A stretch of 7,173 bases of DNA from JBKJUK01 sp046590705 (GTDB lineage: Bacteria > Acidobacteriota > Thermoanaerobaculia > Gp7-AA8): NCBI GenBank assembly GCA_046590705.1, contig JBKJUK010000130.1:1-7173 (forward strand), written 5' to 3'. This document shows, in pieces, positions 5,324 to 7,173 of this stretch. The notes under the pieces were generated by a model. That model saw only the letters and a list, made by a program, of their open reading frames with translations. It had not been told where the DNA came from and did not search any database. Numbering within the stretch: position 1 is the first letter of the stretch; each line of letters starts with the position of its first letter. The position numbers and the translations under genes were made by a program.

Positions 5324-5959
5324 CTACACAATGCCTGATTTCCGACTCTGTAAGGCGATGCTCGGCATCACCCGTCTTCCCCTGAGCTCCAGGCCATTCA
5401 CGACCAGTTGTATCGCCTCGACATAGGCGAGATGCTCCTGCTCGAGAATTCGTGCTGACAGATCCTCCACCGTGTCACTCGCCTCGACTCCAACGCTGCG
5501 CTGCACCACGATTGGTCCTCCGTCCAGACTCTCGTCGACGAAATGCACCGTGCATCCCGAGAGCTTCACGCCGTGCTCGAAAGCCTGCCGCTGCGCCTCC
5601 ACACCAGGGAATGAAGGCAGCAGTGAAGGATGAATGTTGAGGATCCGATTCCGATAGGTCTCGATGAAGACCGGAGAGAGCTTGCGCATGTATCCGGCCA
5701 GCACGACCAGATCGACCGCATACTCCTCGAGCTTTGCCATCACCGCCCGTTCGTGATCAGCGCGAGAGGCGAACGCGCCATGGTCGAGAGCGAAGGCAGG
5801 AATTCCAAACTCCAGAGCGCGCTCCAGACCTCCGGCTGCAGGAATGTTCGATCCCGCGCACACGATGCGGCAACCGGTGAGAGCGCCACGTTCGATGGCT
5901 TCGTGAATCGCAATGAAATTCGAGCCGCGGCCGGAAAGAAGGACCGCAAGTTTCTTCAC
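5324..5959 (-). CDS. purN: Phosphoribosylglycinamide formyltransferase (PurN)
   Basis: Transfers a formyl group from 10-formyl-THF to GAR, giving FGAR, the third step of de novo purine synthesis, in the cytoplasm. The product is 211 aa, the usual PurN length. It starts with GTG (complement of 5957-5959), 2 nt after the purM stop; no strong ribosome site is visible, so translation is probably coupled to purM. Motifs: LLSGRGSNF (7-15) for the substrate phosphate; LAGYMRKLSP (87-96); NIHPSLLPSFPG (108-119); GCTVHFVDESLDGGPIV (135-151). The catalytic trio is N108, H110 and D146, a uniform two-residue offset from E. coli N106/H108/D144. The C-terminal AIQLVVNGLELRGRRV is also typical. It is the second gene of the purM-purN operon, and the palindromic element at 5056-5277 lies downstream. 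Confidence 0.97.
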   Translation of the reverse strand: MKKLAVLLSGRGSNFIAIHEAIERGALTGCRIVCAGSNIPAAGGLERALEFGIPAFALDHGAFASRADHERAVMAKLEEYAVDLVVLAGYMRKLSPVFIETYRNRILNIHPSLLPSFPGVEAQRQAFEHGVKLSGCTVHFVDESLDGGPIVVQRSVGVEASDTVEDLSARILEQEHLAYVEAIQLVVNGLELRGRRVMPSIALQSRKSGIV

Positions 5960-5961
5960 GA

Positions 5962-7029
5962 TTACTCGATCCAGCTCGCAAAACCGGCGGGCGGAAAGTC
6001 ATACTGCACTTTCCCTTCGCCTTTCACGATGTTGCCGATGAAGTAGTACTTTTCGCGCAGAGTGTCGAGACGTTTGACTACCCGCGAGACATCGTCGGGA
6101 GCTACGATCAGGATCATGCCGATGCCCATGTTGAACACTCGGAACATCTCGTCCATGGGGATCTTTCCCTGCTCGAAAAGCAGTTTGAAAATCGGAAGTA
6201 CATCCCATGAACCGGCCTTGATCTTTGCATCACAGTTCTGCGGAAGAATACGCGGGATGTTGTCGGTGAAGCCCCCGCCGGTGATGTGCACCATCGCGTG
6301 TAGAAGCATTTCGTCGACCAGCGGGAGCAGGGGCCGGAGATAGGACAGGTGCGGCGCAAGAAGCGCCTCTCCAATCTTCCCGATCTCCGGAAGAATGGTC
6401 TGATGATCGTGATCGAGATCGTCGAACAGAACCTTCCGCGCCAGAGCATAGCCGTTGGTATGCAGACCCGCCGAGGGAAGCCCGATCAGTACGTCCCCTT
6501 CCCTGACTCGCTGGCCGTCGATCAGCTTCTTCTCGTCGACCACTCCGACGATGAAGCCGGCGATGTCGTAGTCGCCATCCTTGTAGAAACCAGGCATTTC
6601 GGCGGTTTCACCACCGATCAGAGCCGCGCCATTCTCGCGACAGGCTTCAGCCATACCTTTCACCACATCGACCATAACGTTCGGCTGAAGCTTACCTGTG
6701 GCGAAGTAATCGAGAAAAAACAGCGGCCTCGCACCCTGCACCAGGATGTCATTCACGCAGTGACGAACCAGATCGCCGCCGATCGTGTCATGGATCTTCA
6801 TGGCCTGCGCCACACGCAGCTTCGTGCCGACGCCATCGGTGGAGGAAACCAGCACCGGCGCCTCCATCTCTGGCCAGGAAGCTCGGAACAGGCCGCCAAA
6901 TGAACCGATCTCGGACAAAACGTTCGAGTTGTAGGTAGTGCGCACGACTTTTCGCACCTGCTGGAGGGCTTCATCCTGCGCGTCGATGTTCACGCCTGCG
7001 TCTTTGTAGCTGTTGCGCTTCTCATCCAT
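5962..7029 (-). CDS. purM: Phosphoribosylformylglycinamidine cyclo-ligase (PurM)
   Basis: AIR synthetase: ATP-dependent ring closure of FGAM to AIR in purine synthesis. At 355 aa it is a normal PurM. Motifs in order: SYKDAGVNID (7-16); the conserved Ser/Asp/Gly block SSTDGVGTKL (62-71) and GGDLVRHCVNDILVQGARP (84-102), which contribute to the ATP/Mg site; FLDYFATGKL (105-114); ALIGGETAEMPGFY (136-149); GLPSAGLHTNGY (183-194); HITGGGFTDNIPR (248-260); EMFRVFNMGIGM (294-305). The ATG at 7029 begins right before the conserved N-terminus; its upstream sequence is C-rich, with no clear ribosome site. purN follows after 2 nt. The N-terminal QQVRKVVRTTY segment is encoded by bases that reappear, inverted, at the right edge of the window. 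Confidence 0.98.
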   Translation of the reverse strand: MDEKRNSYKDAGVNIDAQDEALQQVRKVVRTTYNSNVLSEIGSFGGLFRASWPEMEAPVLVSSTDGVGTKLRVAQAMKIHDTIGGDLVRHCVNDILVQGARPLFFLDYFATGKLQPNVMVDVVKGMAEACRENGAALIGGETAEMPGFYKDGDYDIAGFIVGVVDEKKLIDGQRVREGDVLIGLPSAGLHTNGYALARKVLFDDLDHDHQTILPEIGKIGEALLAPHLSYLRPLLPLVDEMLLHAMVHITGGGFTDNIPRILPQNCDAKIKAGSWDVLPIFKLLFEQGKIPMDEMFRVFNMGIGMILIVAPDDVSRVVKRLDTLREKYYFIGNIVKGEGKVQYDFPPAGFASWIE

Positions 7030-7046
7030 GGGGGCAGGAGTCTAAC

Positions 7047-7074
7047 AATTTAGCCGCATTTCTCACACGGTTAA
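7047..7074 (-). promoter_or_regulatory. Possible purM-purN promoter
   Basis: Read on the minus strand, TTAACC (7069-7074) and TAAATT (7047-7052) match a sigma-70-type -35/-10 pair at four of six positions each, with a 16-bp spacer. The leader to the purM ATG would be only about 10-12 nt, consistent with the missing ribosome site but also a reason for doubt. No purine-operator (PurR box) or PurD-type riboswitch pattern is evident in the short upstream gap. Confidence 0.3.
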
Positions 7075-7087
7075 TGCAACCGGGGGA

Positions 7088-7173
7088 ATGTTGTGCTTCT
7101 TCAAACGCGATAGAGCGCAGCACCCCAGTGAAGGCCTGAGCCAAGGGCTGCGAAAAGTCGTGCGGACCACCTA
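7088..7173 (+). CDS. Partial ORF, unrecognised, runs off the right edge
   Basis: From the ATG at 7088 (or the TTG at 7091, better spaced from GGGGGA at 7082-7087) the frame is open to the window end, giving 28 residues: MLCFFKRDRAQHP, then SEGLSQGLRKVVRTT. It diverges from purM across a 58-bp gap. A short FFK-plus-basic start followed by GLSQGL is faintly like FtsY N-termini, but that is too little to name it. The last 25 bases match a purM segment with two synonymous third-position differences in the same phase, which supports this frame being real coding sequence. Confidence 0.4.
   Translation, partial: MLCFFKRDRAQHPSEGLSQGLRKVVRTT

Noticed and set aside
6349..6903. 184-codon frame antisense to purM
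   Set aside because: Shadow of a highly conserved PurM coding region; no ribosome site or recognisable domain.

Overview
The window is a bacterial chromosomal segment, fairly GC-rich with tightly packed genes on both strands. No phage, plasmid, transposase, rRNA, tRNA or CRISPR signature is visible. The gene set (cobalamin-binding regulator, class II photolyase, low-molecular-mass PBP, PspC, PurM-PurN) does not fix a phylum. An acidobacterial or deltaproteobacterial/myxobacterial-like environmental lineage would fit, but that is only an impression.

Left third (1-3011), a probable light/DNA-repair neighbourhood. A 5'-truncated B12-binding protein with CarH/LitR hallmarks (W-x9-EH and E-x-H) runs rightward and ends at 708. 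It converges on a leftward photolyase of the class II CPD type (2488-950). The 240-bp convergent gap holds several related palindromes built on GAAGTT/AACTTC. The photolyase diverges from an unrecognised 147-aa gene (2568-3011). Their 79-bp shared upstream region contains a perfect 7-2-7 palindrome, the best operator candidate in the window. A cobalamin photoreceptor beside a light-dependent repair enzyme is a known association in CarH/LitR biology. The orphan 147-aa gene and the palindromes are the undescribed parts.

Middle (3012-5048). A 179-bp hairpin-rich gap is followed by an unrecognised 93-aa gene, then a well-conserved secreted D-Ala-D-Ala carboxypeptidase with SxxK/SxN/KTG motifs that ends in a clear intrinsic terminator. 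Next comes a 62-aa PspC-domain membrane protein.

Right third (5049-7173). The gap after PspC (5049-5323) is occupied by a two-part palindromic element: a branched 86-nt fold, then a 22-bp perfect inverted repeat whose arms are themselves hairpins (REP/REPIN-like architecture). Beyond it is a leftward purine operon, purM-purN, with 2 nt between the genes and a GTG start for purN. It covers two steps of de novo IMP synthesis (GAR to FGAR, FGAM to AIR). A rightward partial ORF begins at about 7088 and runs off the end. Its last visible bases repeat, in the same reading frame and with only synonymous differences, a stretch of the purM 5' region.
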